A stretch of 22,388 nt of DNA, from NCBI GenBank assembly GCA_051883695.1, contig JBJEUF010000029.1, positions 1-22,388 on the forward strand. Reading direction: 5' to 3'. This DNA comes from UBA11524 sp051883695. Its GTDB lineage: Bacteria; Bacillota; Clostridia; Christensenellales; Aristaeellaceae. The position numbers were made by a program, and so were the translations under genes. Positions 15,189 through 22,388 of the stretch are shown piece by piece; the stretch's first letter is position 1; each line of letters starts with the position of its first letter. The notes beneath the pieces were generated by a model, which saw only the letters and a list, made by a program, of their open reading frames with translations, made no database searches and was not told where the DNA came from.

Positions 15189-16088
15189 ATGCTACAATCC
15201 ATCAAACCAAAGAGAATTACAATCCTGCTATATCTTCTCGTCCCTGTGTTGGCTTTCGTCTTTACGGTGTTCTATCCGCTCTGCCGCGCCCTCATCTACA
15301 GCTTCTATGACTGGAAGGGCGGCCCCGTCATGTCCTTTACCGGCTTTGCGAACTACCATACCCTGCTGACTGACCGCGTGTTCTGGGAGGCCTTCGGGCA
15401 CAACCTCTATCTGGTCATCGTATGTATCATCGGTCAGATTGGCATCGCATTCATTCTGGTTCTGTTTGCCAATTCCAAGCTGACGCATTGCAAGGGTGTT
15501 CACCGCACCTTCGGCTTCTTCCCCAGCACCATTTCCGCCGTGTGTATCGGCATGATCTGGAACATCATCTATCTGCAGGACGGCCTCCTCAACACCGTGC
15601 TGAGCAAGATGGGCATTCTGTCCGGCACCTGGCTGAACTGGCCCAACTGGCTGGGCACCGGCAATGTCATGCTCACGGTTTCCATCCCTCTGGTCTGGCA
15701 ATTCATCGGATACTACATGGTCATCATGTTCTCCGCGATTGCCGGTATTGACACTGAAATCTTTGAGAGCGCGGAGATCGACGGCGCCAACGGCTTCCAG
15801 AAGGCTCTTTACATCACCCTGCCTCTCATCAAGAATACAATGCTCGTGTGCCTGACGCTGTGTATTGCCGGCAATATGAAGGCCTTCGATAACATCTACG
15901 TCATGACCAACGGCGGCCCGGGCACCAAATCCATGGTTATGGCCATGTACGGCTACAACACATCCTTCCGCGATTCCAACATGGGCTATGGCAGCACGAT
16001 CTCTGTTGCGATCTTCGTGCTGTCGCTGCTGGTCATCGGCGGTTCCCAGTGGCTGGTCAAGAAGGCTACGAAAGGAGTTGAGAATTGA
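15189..16088 (+). CDS. Sugar ABC importer permease, MalF/UgpA type
   Basis: First transmembrane subunit of the importer. The 299-residue product has about six hydrophobic segments, beginning with ITILLYLLVPVLAFVFTVFY. The cytoplasmic EAA loop that docks the ATPase is in FESAEIDGANGFQKALYITL near residue 200. The C terminus has FDNIYVMTNGGPGTKSMVM, typical of the MalF-like branch. The start has GAGAGGGA a few bases upstream. Its stop codon overlaps the next permease's start by one base (TGATG), so the two are translationally coupled and probably form a heterodimer. No promoter of its own was found after the hairpin upstream. Confidence 0.94.
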   Translation: MLQSIKPKRITILLYLLVPVLAFVFTVFYPLCRALIYSFYDWKGGPVMSFTGFANYHTLLTDRVFWEAFGHNLYLVIVCIIGQIGIAFILVLFANSKLTHCKGVHRTFGFFPSTISAVCIGMIWNIIYLQDGLLNTVLSKMGILSGTWLNWPNWLGTGNVMLTVSIPLVWQFIGYYMVIMFSAIAGIDTEIFESAEIDGANGFQKALYITLPLIKNTMLVCLTLCIAGNMKAFDNIYVMTNGGPGTKSMVMAMYGYNTSFRDSNMGYGSTISVAIFVLSLLVIGGSQWLVKKATKGVEN

Positions 16089-16984
16089 TGAGCATGACGG
16101 AAACGAAGCAGCGTGTCCAGCGCAAAAGCCAGGTTAAGGTATCCTCGCGCATCGGCGGCATTGCCATGGATGCCGTGCTGTGGATCTTCTCGCTGAGCTG
16201 CATTTTCCCGCTGTTCTGGATGGCTTACAACTCCCTGAAAACCAAGCGTGTTTTTAATGCTGACAAGCTGTCGATTCCCGGCCTTTTCGGCGCCAAGGCT
16301 CCTACGCTGGAGAATTATGAGAAGATACTTACCAACAAGGACTACCATCTGTTCGAGTCCATGTGGAACTCGGTGCGCACCACCGCGATCAGCATTCTTT
16401 GCATTGTGGTGTTCTCCTTCGTTGTGGGCTACATCCTCTCCCGCATCAAGGCCAAGTGGAACCGTCCGCTGTATCTGCTGTTCCTGTCCGGTATGCTGAT
16501 CCCGATCCACTCCCTGCTGGTTCCCATCTACGTCGTCTTTCAGGAACTGGGCATGAACAACCAGTGGTACACGCTTCTGCTGCCCTACATCAGCTTCGGC
16601 TTGCCGATGGGTATCTTCCTCGTGGAGGGCTACGTCAAGAGCATCCCGGTTTCCATGGAGGAAGCGGCTGCCATTGACGGCTCCAGCTTCTCCCATACGC
16701 TATGGCGCATCATCCTGCCCATGTGCAGGCCGATTCTGGTTACGGTTGCCATCATCCAGATCTTCGGCTGCTGGAACGAGTTCTCCTTTGCGCTGGTACT
16801 GATTGATGACGCCAATCTGCAGACCGTACCGCTGGCGCTGACACAGTTCAAGGGTCAGTTCGGTTCGGACTATCCCAAGCAAATGGCCGCTATGCTGATT
16901 ACCATGCTGCCCATTGTGATCCTTTACTTCATTTTCAGCAAGCAGATCATCAAGGGTATGGTCGCCGGTGCTGTCAAGGGGTAA
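16088..16984 (+). CDS. Sugar ABC importer permease, MalG/UgpE type
   Basis: Second transmembrane subunit. The 298-residue product has about six membrane segments, with LWIFSLSCIFPLFWMAYNSL near the N terminus. The EAA loop is in SMEEAAAIDGSSFSHTLWRI. The C-terminal segment YFIFSKQIIKGMVAGAVKG is the usual family ending. The ATG at 16088 overlaps the previous stop and has AAAGGAG 10 nt upstream. It is the last gene of the operon. No ATP-binding subunit follows, so an ATPase encoded elsewhere, shared among importers as MsiK/MsmX-type proteins are, is likely to power it. Confidence 0.94.
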   Translation: MSMTETKQRVQRKSQVKVSSRIGGIAMDAVLWIFSLSCIFPLFWMAYNSLKTKRVFNADKLSIPGLFGAKAPTLENYEKILTNKDYHLFESMWNSVRTTAISILCIVVFSFVVGYILSRIKAKWNRPLYLLFLSGMLIPIHSLLVPIYVVFQELGMNNQWYTLLLPYISFGLPMGIFLVEGYVKSIPVSMEEAAAIDGSSFSHTLWRIILPMCRPILVTVAIIQIFGCWNEFSFALVLIDDANLQTVPLALTQFKGQFGSDYPKQMAAMLITMLPIVILYFIFSKQIIKGMVAGAVKG

Positions 16985-17005
16985 AGAAGGTCCGATATAT
17001 ACTTC

Positions 17006-17045
17006 ATGCCGCTCCCTGGCATTACAGGGAGCGGCATTCTGATTT
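17006..17045 (+). terminator. Terminator of the ABC importer operon
   Basis: A perfect 13-bp inverted repeat pairs 17006-17018 (ATGCCGCTCCCTG) with 17025-17037 around 6 nt, followed by TCTGATTT. It lies between two converging genes. The T tract is short, so termination may be helped by the stem alone. Confidence 0.75.
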
Positions 17046-17056
17046 GCGGTCATTGC

Positions 17057-17944
17057 CTATCTGCACGATCTGCGTACCATTCTGCCCGCGGCAAGGGTCA
17101 TCACGTGGGAGGTCGCCAGCAGCAGCGGGTCGCCATCGAATACTGCCAGATCAGCGCGCATCCCGGGCGCTATTCTTCCCCGATCTGCGAATCCGAGAAT
17201 GTCCGCAGCCGTGCCCGTGACCGTACAGAGCGCGCGGCTCCTTGGCATGCCATCGCGGACGCACAGGCTGATGCACACCGGCAGCAGCCGCAGCTTGGCG
17301 GCCGGATAGCAGGTGCTGACCGCGACCCGGACGCCCAACGCATCCAGCCTGGACGCATCCTGCCATGGGCTGGCGCCGCACCGCCGCACGCCGATGAGCG
17401 CATCGCACCCACAGGCTGCAATCCGCTCTGCCAGCCCTTCTGTCACCGGCGGGTTCAGGAGGATCACCCCCCTTCCCCCCTCGCCTATCGCCTCCAGGAA
17501 ACGCGTGCACATCCGCTCATCCAGCCCGCTGAGCAGTACCTTCTTCCCGAGCTCCAATCCCATTCGGGCCTGCTCAACAGCCCAGTCGGAATCGGCGCCA
17601 TCCGTCCGAATCGCAATCACGCCGCTCTCCCGACAGCCTTCGCTGTCCATGATATACATTTCCCGGCGCTCATCATCCCGCACAAGCGCCGATGTGATGC
17701 CCGAATTCAGCATCATCGCATACATGTAATCATGGTGCAGCGCGGCTGCGTCAATGCACATGTCAATCATGCCCGGCAGCACCACGCAGCCGGTCACGTC
17801 AAGCACTTGCGCGTCCGCCGTTTCGGCGGTGTCAATTTCAGGCGCAACGCGCCGGATCCGTCCCTCAGCTATCAGCACATCTCCGGCAAAAGTCCCCTGC
17901 TCCGTCATCGTCATCAGCATCCCGCCCTTGAGGAGCAACGCCAT
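17057..17944 (-). CDS. Amidohydrolase-like protein lacking metal-binding motif
   Basis: Resembles imidazolonepropionase-like or dihydroorotase-type amidohydrolases at both ends. The N-terminal beta-sandwich part (LLLKGGMLMTMTEQG ... DVLIAEGRIRRV) leads to VLPGMIDMCID. The C terminus has GTAADILGFADRGRIAPGM, ADLAVFDGDPLL and a final beta strand. In active enzymes the GMID motif is followed by HxH, which binds the metal; here it reads MCID, and the other expected His and Asp ligands are not evident. The protein is 295 residues, against about 380-400 for the family. It is therefore probably a non-enzymatic or decayed relative. ATG 17944 is preferred: GAGGTG lies 6 nt upstream, while an in-frame GTG at 17953 overlaps it. 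It follows spoIVA after 10 bp, so co-transcription during sporulation is likely. Role unknown. Confidence 0.75.
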   Translation of the reverse strand: MALLLKGGMLMTMTEQGTFAGDVLIAEGRIRRVAPEIDTAETADAQVLDVTGCVVLPGMIDMCIDAAALHHDYMYAMMLNSGITSALVRDDERREMYIMDSEGCRESGVIAIRTDGADSDWAVEQARMGLELGKKVLLSGLDERMCTRFLEAIGEGGRGVILLNPPVTEGLAERIAACGCDALIGVRRCGASPWQDASRLDALGVRVAVSTCYPAAKLRLLPVCISLCVRDGMPRSRALCTVTGTAADILGFADRGRIAPGMRADLAVFDGDPLLLATSHVMTLAAGRMVRRSCR

Positions 17945-17954
17945 CCTGCTCACC

Positions 17955-19442
17955 TCACAGCAGAATGCAGATCATGCCGCCTTCACCCTCATTGACGATG
18001 CGCGTGAGGGTCTCCTGCACCTTTTCCTGTGCATCCGGCGGCATCCGCATCAGCTTGTTGCTCAGGCCTTCCCGCACCATGCTGTCCAGAGAACGCCCGA
18101 AGAAGCTCGTTTCCCAGACCTTCTGCGGATTCGTCGCGAATTCCTCGTTCAGCTGACGCACCATGTCCGCCGATTGCTCCTCCGTGCCAACCACCGGCGT
18201 CACCTCGGTTTCGATGTCCACCCGGATCAGATGCAGGGACGGCGCATGGGCCTTGAGCTTCACGCCGAACTGACTCCCCTGCCGCACAAGCTCCGGTTCT
18301 TCAAGGGAAAGCTCGTTCTGCTGCGGGGTCACCAGGCCATATCCGGTGCTCCGGACAGAGGCCAGCGCATCCGCCACATGATCGTATTCAGCCTTGGCAT
18401 GAACCAGCTCCTTCATCAGCGACAGCAGATGCGCATCGCCGCGAATTTCCGTCCCGCATTCCTCACCGAGGACACGGTTGAACAGGCCCTCCTTCATCGG
18501 CATGGTGAAGTCCATCCGGCCTTCCCCGGGATGCAAGCGAAGGCTCTGCACCCCCTCCGTATAGGGCGATGACGCAAAGGATGCGTCGAACACATCCGTT
18601 TCCCGCATGACGCGCGTCGTGCTTCCCGCCGCGCGAACGCCCTCCAGTACATGCTGCACAAGCCAGTGATCCATATCCAGCGCACTGAGCCAGGCCGGAA
18701 CAGCCAGCCGCGCTTCCCGCAGCGGGAATTCCAGGAGAACCGACTCCAGCACGCGCTGAATGTCCTCAACCTGCATTTCCTTCACATTGAGCAGCATCAC
18801 CGGCACAGCATACTTGTCTTCCAGCGAATCCCGCAGGGTCAGCGTTTCGGCATTGCGCGGCGTGGCCGAGTTCAGGACGATCACGAACGGCTTGCCAAGC
18901 GCCTTCAGTTCGCCGATGACGCGCTCCTCGGCCTCCGTGTAGGCATTCCGGGGCAGCTCGGTGATGCTGCCGTCCGTCGTGACGACCAGGCCGATGGTCG
19001 CGTGGTCGGTCATGACCTTCCGGGTGCCGATTTCCGCCGCCTGCTCAAAGGGGATGTCCTCATCGAACCACGGCGTATGTACCATGCGCGTCCCGTCCTC
19101 CTCGGATACGCCAAGCGCGCCGCGCACCAGGTAGCCCACGCTGTCCACAAGGCGCACCCGAACAGGCGTATTCTCCCCAAGGGAAACCGTCACGGCTTCG
19201 CCCGGTACGAATTTGGGCTGCGTGGTCATGATGGTGCGGCCCGAGCCGGACTGGGGCAGCTCATCCGCGATACGGGCTTTTTTGGGGCTCTCCGGCAGCT
19301 TGGGCAGCACCAGCTGCTCCATGAATCTGGCGATAAAGGTGCTCTTACCCGTCCGAACAGGCCCCACGACACCCAGATACACATCCCCGTCCGTCCGCTC
19401 CGCGATATCCCGATACAGGTTGAAGGCCGAGCTGTTCTCCAT
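17955..19442 (-). CDS. spoIVA: Stage IV sporulation protein A (coat basement ATPase)
   Basis: Builds the basement layer of the spore coat by ATP-driven assembly on the mother-cell side of the forespore. The 495-residue product matches the family length. It has the Walker A loop GPVRTGKST (residues 27-35, Lys33), a TRAFAC-GTPase-like core with VRLVDSVGY (Asp100) and VVTTDGSITELPR. The long C-terminal half ends in the conserved GEGGMICILL. The start at 19442 has GGAGGG 6 nt upstream. In other spore-formers it is made early in the mother cell under sigma-E; a weak match lies upstream. It follows rplS but is separated from it by a strong terminator. The amidohydrolase-like gene follows directly. 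Confidence 0.97.
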   Translation of the reverse strand: MENSSAFNLYRDIAERTDGDVYLGVVGPVRTGKSTFIARFMEQLVLPKLPESPKKARIADELPQSGSGRTIMTTQPKFVPGEAVTVSLGENTPVRVRLVDSVGYLVRGALGVSEEDGTRMVHTPWFDEDIPFEQAAEIGTRKVMTDHATIGLVVTTDGSITELPRNAYTEAEERVIGELKALGKPFVIVLNSATPRNAETLTLRDSLEDKYAVPVMLLNVKEMQVEDIQRVLESVLLEFPLREARLAVPAWLSALDMDHWLVQHVLEGVRAAGSTTRVMRETDVFDASFASSPYTEGVQSLRLHPGEGRMDFTMPMKEGLFNRVLGEECGTEIRGDAHLLSLMKELVHAKAEYDHVADALASVRSTGYGLVTPQQNELSLEEPELVRQGSQFGVKLKAHAPSLHLIRVDIETEVTPVVGTEEQSADMVRQLNEEFATNPQKVWETSFFGRSLDSMVREGLSNKLMRMPPDAQEKVQETLTRIVNEGEGGMICILL

Positions 19443-19482
19443 ATTCTCCCCTCCATCAGATCAGCATTTCGATGTCTGTCCC

Positions 19483-19512
19483 ATGGATATGGAGGTCATC
19501 ACGCATTTATGA
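19483..19512 (-). promoter_or_regulatory. Possible sigma-E promoter of spoIVA
   Basis: On the minus strand TCATAAAT (19512-19505) is followed after 13 nt by CATATCCAT (19491-19483), an approximate match to the sigma-E pattern with an ATATT-like -35 and a CATACA-like -10. The match is weak. It is proposed mainly because spoIVA is under sigma-E in studied species and no vegetative promoter is visible. Confidence 0.3.
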
Positions 19513-19546
19513 CAAAACAAAAACGAGAGAGCCGAAACTCTCTCGT
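19510..19546 (-). terminator. Terminator of rplS
   Basis: On the minus strand ACGAGAGAG (19546-19538) pairs with CTCTCTCGT (19531-19523) around a 6-nt loop, followed by TTTTTGTTTTG. This is a textbook intrinsic terminator about 25 nt after the rplS stop. Confidence 0.92.
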
Positions 19547-19571
19547 GTACTGCCGCAGGCAGGCAATGCGA

Positions 19572-19922
19572 TTACACGCGCTTGACTTCCTTGATCTTGG
19601 CGGCCTTGCCCTGCAGCGAGCGCAGGTAATACAGCTTCGCGCGGCGCACCTTACCATGACGGATCACGGTGATGCTGCCCAGACGGGGGCTGTGCAGGGG
19701 GAAAGTACGCTCAACGCCGATGCCGTAGGACACGCGGCGCACGGTGAAGGTCTCGCGGATGCCGCCATTGCGCTTGGCAATGACCACGCCCTCAAAGGCC
19801 TGCAGACGCTCGTTCTTGCCCTCAACAACCTTCACCTGCACGCGGACGGTATCGCCGACAGCGATCGCGGGCACGTCGTTACGCAGCTGCTTGGCTTCGA
19901 TAGAACGGATGATTTCGCTCAT
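19572..19922 (-). CDS. rplS: 50S ribosomal protein L19
   Basis: Ribosomal protein at the 30S-50S interface. The 116-residue product is full length and has the family signatures GDTVRVQVKVVEG, ERLQAFEGVVIAKR, ETFTVRR, GVERTFPLHSP and RRAKLYYLR. The start is the ATG at 19922 with AAGGAGG 7 nt upstream; an in-frame ATG at 19943 would place the ribosome binding site inside the gene. It is transcribed alone here, from an extended -10 promoter through a leader of about 86 nt. The trmD and rimM genes that often precede it are not present. Confidence 0.98.
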   Translation of the reverse strand: MSEIIRSIEAKQLRNDVPAIAVGDTVRVQVKVVEGKNERLQAFEGVVIAKRNGGIRETFTVRRVSYGIGVERTFPLHSPRLGSITVIRHGKVRRAKLYYLRSLQGKAAKIKEVKRV

Positions 19923-20008
19923 GTTGGTTCCTCCTTCCATCATAGACGTTCATAACCGGCTCTGCATGAGGTCAGAGAACCCGATCAGCGGACCGCCCGT
20001 TTTCAACG
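19923..20008 (-). ncRNA. Leader of rplS mRNA, possible L19 autoregulatory leader
   Basis: The region between the inferred start near 20008 and the rplS start codon. It contains short helices such as GCGG/CCGC and CTCTG/CAGAG. Ribosomal protein leaders for L19 are known in Firmicutes, but I could not match this one to that consensus by eye, so it is only a candidate. Confidence 0.3.
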
Positions 20009-20014
20009 CCTCTT

Positions 20015-20044
20015 ATTATAGCACAAATCAGGATGAAATTGCAA
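20015..20044 (-). promoter_or_regulatory. Promoter of rplS
   Basis: On the minus strand TTGCAA (20044-20039), an 18-nt spacer and TATAAT (20020-20015), preceded by TG one base upstream (extended -10, TGCTATAAT). A strong promoter, as expected for a ribosomal protein gene. Confidence 0.85.
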
Positions 20045-20157
20045 GGGGTAAATCGGGTTTTTTCAGGCTTTCTGCAAGAATCCGGCACGAAAATGCATTG
20101 CCTGCATGCTCATGCCACCGCTGATGCCAGCTTCCGACGCCTTCCGCTCGGATTGTT

Positions 20158-20664
20158 TCATCTGCACACGCACCAGATATAGTAGCGATCCTCTGTCACC
20201 CGCTCGATCTGTCCGCCGCACTTGCAGGCCACCCGCACGGACGCGGGGTTATCGCTGTGCACCGTGATCAGCGCCCGCTCGATCCCATGGAGCGCCGCTT
20301 CATGCAGCACAAGCCGGAGCAATTCCGTCCCCAATCCCCAGCCCCGCGCATCGGGCGCAATGGCATAGCCGATATGCCCGCCGGATTCGCGCAGCGCGTC
20401 CGTCAGAAAGTAACGCAGCTTCGCCACCCCCACCGGGATTCCGTCCGCATAGAGCCAGTAGGTTGCCTGAGGCACGCGCCATCCGTCCTCGATCACGGTT
20501 TTCTCCGCGCTCTCCGCCTGACACCTGAGCCATAAGCGGAAGGCTTCCCTCGTTTTACCCGCCATCGGGTTCATGAAACCGTTCTCATCCGCTGGCAGCT
20601 TCTGCAGGAATCCATACACATCCTCGCCATCGTCAACCGTCAGCCTGCGAAGCTCAATCGCCAT
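20158..20664 (-). CDS. GNAT family N-acetyltransferase
   Basis: Predicted acetyl-CoA-dependent acetyltransferase of unknown substrate. The 168-residue product has the GNAT fold. A beta strand with GVAKLRYFL is followed by GHIGYAIAPDARGWGLGTELL, in which RGWGLG (about 107-112) is the acetyl-CoA pyrophosphate-binding loop. ALITVHSDNPASVRVACKCGG is the usual last helix and strand. The ATG at 20664 has GGGAGG upstream. It stands alone between ppdK, which ends in a strong terminator, and rplS. No clear promoter or terminator of its own was found. The ending DRYYIWCVCR with its two cysteines is a little unusual. Confidence 0.88.
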   Translation of the reverse strand: MAIELRRLTVDDGEDVYGFLQKLPADENGFMNPMAGKTREAFRLWLRCQAESAEKTVIEDGWRVPQATYWLYADGIPVGVAKLRYFLTDALRESGGHIGYAIAPDARGWGLGTELLRLVLHEAALHGIERALITVHSDNPASVRVACKCGGQIERVTEDRYYIWCVCR

Positions 20665-20715
20665 GGAATCGCCTCCCTTCGTTGAAAGCATCATACACCA
20701 CAATTCGTCCCATGT

Positions 20716-20754
20716 CAACACAAAGGCGACTCCCGTCCGAAGACAGGAGCCGCC
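20716..20754 (-). terminator. Terminator of ppdK
   Basis: On the minus strand 20754-20742 pairs with 20737-20725: a 13-bp stem with two G-U pairs and a UUCG tetraloop, followed by TTTGTGTTG. It begins about 20 nt after the ppdK stop codon. Confidence 0.85.
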
Positions 20755-20775
20755 GATATTGCTTGTGAGAGCGGA

Positions 20776-22388
20776 TTAGCCCTTGATCGCAGCCTGAGCA
20801 GCAGCCAGACGGGCGATCGGCACACGGAAGGGAGAGCAGGACACATAGTCCAGGCCGATCTTGTGGCAGAACTCGACGGACACAGGATCGCCGCCGTGCT
20901 CGCCGCAGATGCCGTAGTGCAGCTTCCTGCCGGTGGCCTTGGACTTCTCGATGGCCATCTGCATCAGCTTGCCCACGCCGTTCTGGTCCAGCTTGGCGAA
21001 GGGATCGTTCTCATAGATCTTGGCCTCATAGTAGGCGTTCAGGAACTTGCCCGCGTCGTCACGGGAGAAGCCGAAGGTCATCTGGGTCAGGTCGTTGGTG
21101 CCGAAGCAGAAGAACTCGGCTTCCTGTGCCACTTCGTCAGCGGTCAGGCAGGCACGCGGAATCTCAATCATGGTGCCGACCTCGTACTTAAGCTCAGCGC
21201 CGGCAGCGGCGATCTCAGCGTCAGCGGTCTTGACCACGACGTTCTTGACGAACTTGAGCTCCTTCACGTCGCCGACCAGGGGGATCATGATCTCGGGAAC
21301 GATGTTCCACTCGGGATGACGGCCCTTCACAGCCAGGGCAGCACGGATGACGGCCTTGGTCTGCATGGCAGCGATTTCAGGATAGGTGACAGCCAGACGG
21401 CAGCCACGGTGACCCATCATGGGGTTGAACTCATGCAGGGAGGAAATGATGTCCTTGATCTGCTGGACGGTCTTGCCCTGGGCCTCAGCCAGCGCGGCGA
21501 TGTCCTCCTCGGTGGTGGGCACGAACTCGTGCAGCGGGGGATCCAGGAAGCGGATGCAGACGGGATACTCCTCCATGGCCTCGTACAGGCCCTCGAAGTC
21601 AGCCTGCTGCATGGGCATGATCTTTGCCAGAGCAGCCTCGCGCTCTTCCACGGTGTCGGAGCAGATCATCTCACGGAAGGCGCCGATACGGCCCTCCTCG
21701 AAGAACATGTGCTCGGTACGGCACAGGCCGATGCCCTGAGCGCCCAGCTGACGAGCCTTGATGGCGTCACGGGGAGAGTCGGCATTGGTGCGAACCTTCA
21801 GGGTGCGGTACTGGTCAGCCCAGGCCATGATGCGGCCGAACTCGCCGGCAATCTCGGCTTCCTTGGTGGGGATCAGGCCGTCATAGATGTTGCCGGTGGA
21901 GCCGTCCAGGGACAGCTCATCGCCCTCATAGAAGGTCTTGCCGGCCAGGGTGAACTGCTTGTTCTCCTCGTCCATGGCGATTTCGGTGCAGCCGGACACG
22001 CAGCAGGTACCCATGCCGCGGGCCACAACGGCAGCGTGGGAGGTCATGCCGCCGCGAACGGTCAGGATGCCCTGCGCAGCCATCATGCCCTCGATGTCCT
22101 CGGGAGAGGTCTCCAGACGAACCAGAACGACCTTCTCGCCGCGGGCAGCCCATTCCTTGGCGTCCTCAGCGGTGAAGACGATCTTACCGGCAGCAGCGCC
22201 GGGAGAAGCAGCCAGAGCCTTGCCGATGGGGGCAGCCTTCTTCAGGGCAGCCGCATCGAACTGGGGATGGAGCAGGGTGTCGAGCGTACGGGGCTCGATC
22301 ATGGCGACGGCCTTCTTCTCGTCGATCATGCCCTCGTCCACCAGGTCGCAGGCGATCTTCAGAGCGGCGGGCGCGGTACGCTTGCCGT
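20776..22388 (-). CDS. ppdK: Pyruvate, phosphate dikinase, C-terminal part (cut by window edge)
   Basis: Interconverts pyruvate, ATP and phosphate with phosphoenolpyruvate, AMP and pyrophosphate; in anaerobes it often works in glycolysis or gluconeogenesis. The reading frame is open to the window edge, so the gene continues upstream; 536 residues of about 870-880 are visible. Present are the end of the nucleotide-binding domain (GKRTAPAALKIACDLVDEG) and the phosphohistidine domain with GMTSHAAVVARGMGTCCVSG. The TIM-barrel PEP-binding domain follows, with LGAQGIGLCRTEHMFF, GHRGCRLAVTYPE, FGTNDLTQMTFGFSRDD and the catalytic Cys loop YGICGEHGGDP. All key residues in this part look intact. The GTG at 22341 is an internal Val codon, not a start. 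A strong terminator follows. Confidence 0.96.
   Translation of the reverse strand, partial: GKRTAPAALKIACDLVDEGMIDEKKAVAMIEPRTLDTLLHPQFDAAALKKAAPIGKALAASPGAAAGKIVFTAEDAKEWAARGEKVVLVRLETSPEDIEGMMAAQGILTVRGGMTSHAAVVARGMGTCCVSGCTEIAMDEENKQFTLAGKTFYEGDELSLDGSTGNIYDGLIPTKEAEIAGEFGRIMAWADQYRTLKVRTNADSPRDAIKARQLGAQGIGLCRTEHMFFEEGRIGAFREMICSDTVEEREAALAKIMPMQQADFEGLYEAMEEYPVCIRFLDPPLHEFVPTTEEDIAALAEAQGKTVQQIKDIISSLHEFNPMMGHRGCRLAVTYPEIAAMQTKAVIRAALAVKGRHPEWNIVPEIMIPLVGDVKELKFVKNVVVKTADAEIAAAGAELKYEVGTMIEIPRACLTADEVAQEAEFFCFGTNDLTQMTFGFSRDDAGKFLNAYYEAKIYENDPFAKLDQNGVGKLMQMAIEKSKATGRKLHYGICGEHGGDPVSVEFCHKIGLDYVSCSPFRVPIARLAAAQAAIKG

Noticed and set aside
20158..20721. Longer GNAT protein starting at 20721
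   Set aside because: The first 19 residues have no family similarity and overlap the ribosome binding site of the ATG at 20664.
22341..22341. Start of ppdK at 22341
   Set aside because: This GTG is an internal codon; the frame continues to the window edge with conserved PPDK sequence.

Overview
The window looks like chromosome from a GC-rich, endospore-forming member of the Bacillota, most likely a gut-type member of the class Clostridia. Four things point there. It carries spoIVA. It has the paired GlgC and GlgD subunits of ADP-glucose pyrophosphorylase that are common in Firmicutes. Nearly every gene has a strong AGGAGG-type ribosome binding site, and promoters have TTGACA/TATAAT-type boxes. 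It also has a secreted BspA-type leucine-rich-repeat protein with Ig-like domains and a pyruvate phosphate dikinase. Genus or family cannot be set from the sequence alone.

Layout, left to right. (1) 119-4416, minus strand: a glycogen operon transcribed glgC, glgD, glgA from a promoter near 4651-4680, through a leader of about 230 nt that can fold into several hairpins. GlgA has an unusual basic, repetitive C-terminal tail encoded by 72-bp tandem repeats. (2) 4970-5620, plus: a membrane-anchored M23 peptidase resembling SpoIIQ. (3) 5713-7548, plus: glmS, with its own promoter, a 14-bp palindrome at the transcript start and a strong terminator. (4) 7549-8118: a gene-free stretch of about 570 bp with eight TGTGTCA-type repeats around an A-rich core and a second repeated hairpin motif. 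(5) 8119-10923, minus: a secreted 934-residue LRR/Ig-like surface protein. (6) 11036-13076, minus: glmM overlapping a polyprenyl-phosphate sugar-phosphate transferase gene. (7) 13717-16984, plus: a sugar ABC importer (binding protein and two permeases, no ATPase) behind a promoter with a LacI-type operator candidate. (8) 17057-19442, minus: spoIVA followed by an amidohydrolase-like gene that lacks the metal-binding motif. (9) 19572-19922, minus: rplS. (10) 20158-20664, minus: a GNAT acetyltransferase. (11) 20776 to the window end, minus: the C-terminal part of ppdK.

The gene set mixes carbohydrate storage (glg), amino-sugar precursor supply (GlmS and GlmM, towards UDP-GlcNAc and glycan assembly with the sugar transferase), sugar uptake, sporulation (SpoIVA and perhaps the M23 protein) and housekeeping genes. 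No phage, transposase, CRISPR array, tRNA or rRNA was recognised.

The least explained items are the GlgA tail, the structured glgC leader, the repeat array at 7600-7965, and the amidohydrolase-like pseudoenzyme coupled to spoIVA. None of these is proven to be a new system from sequence alone.
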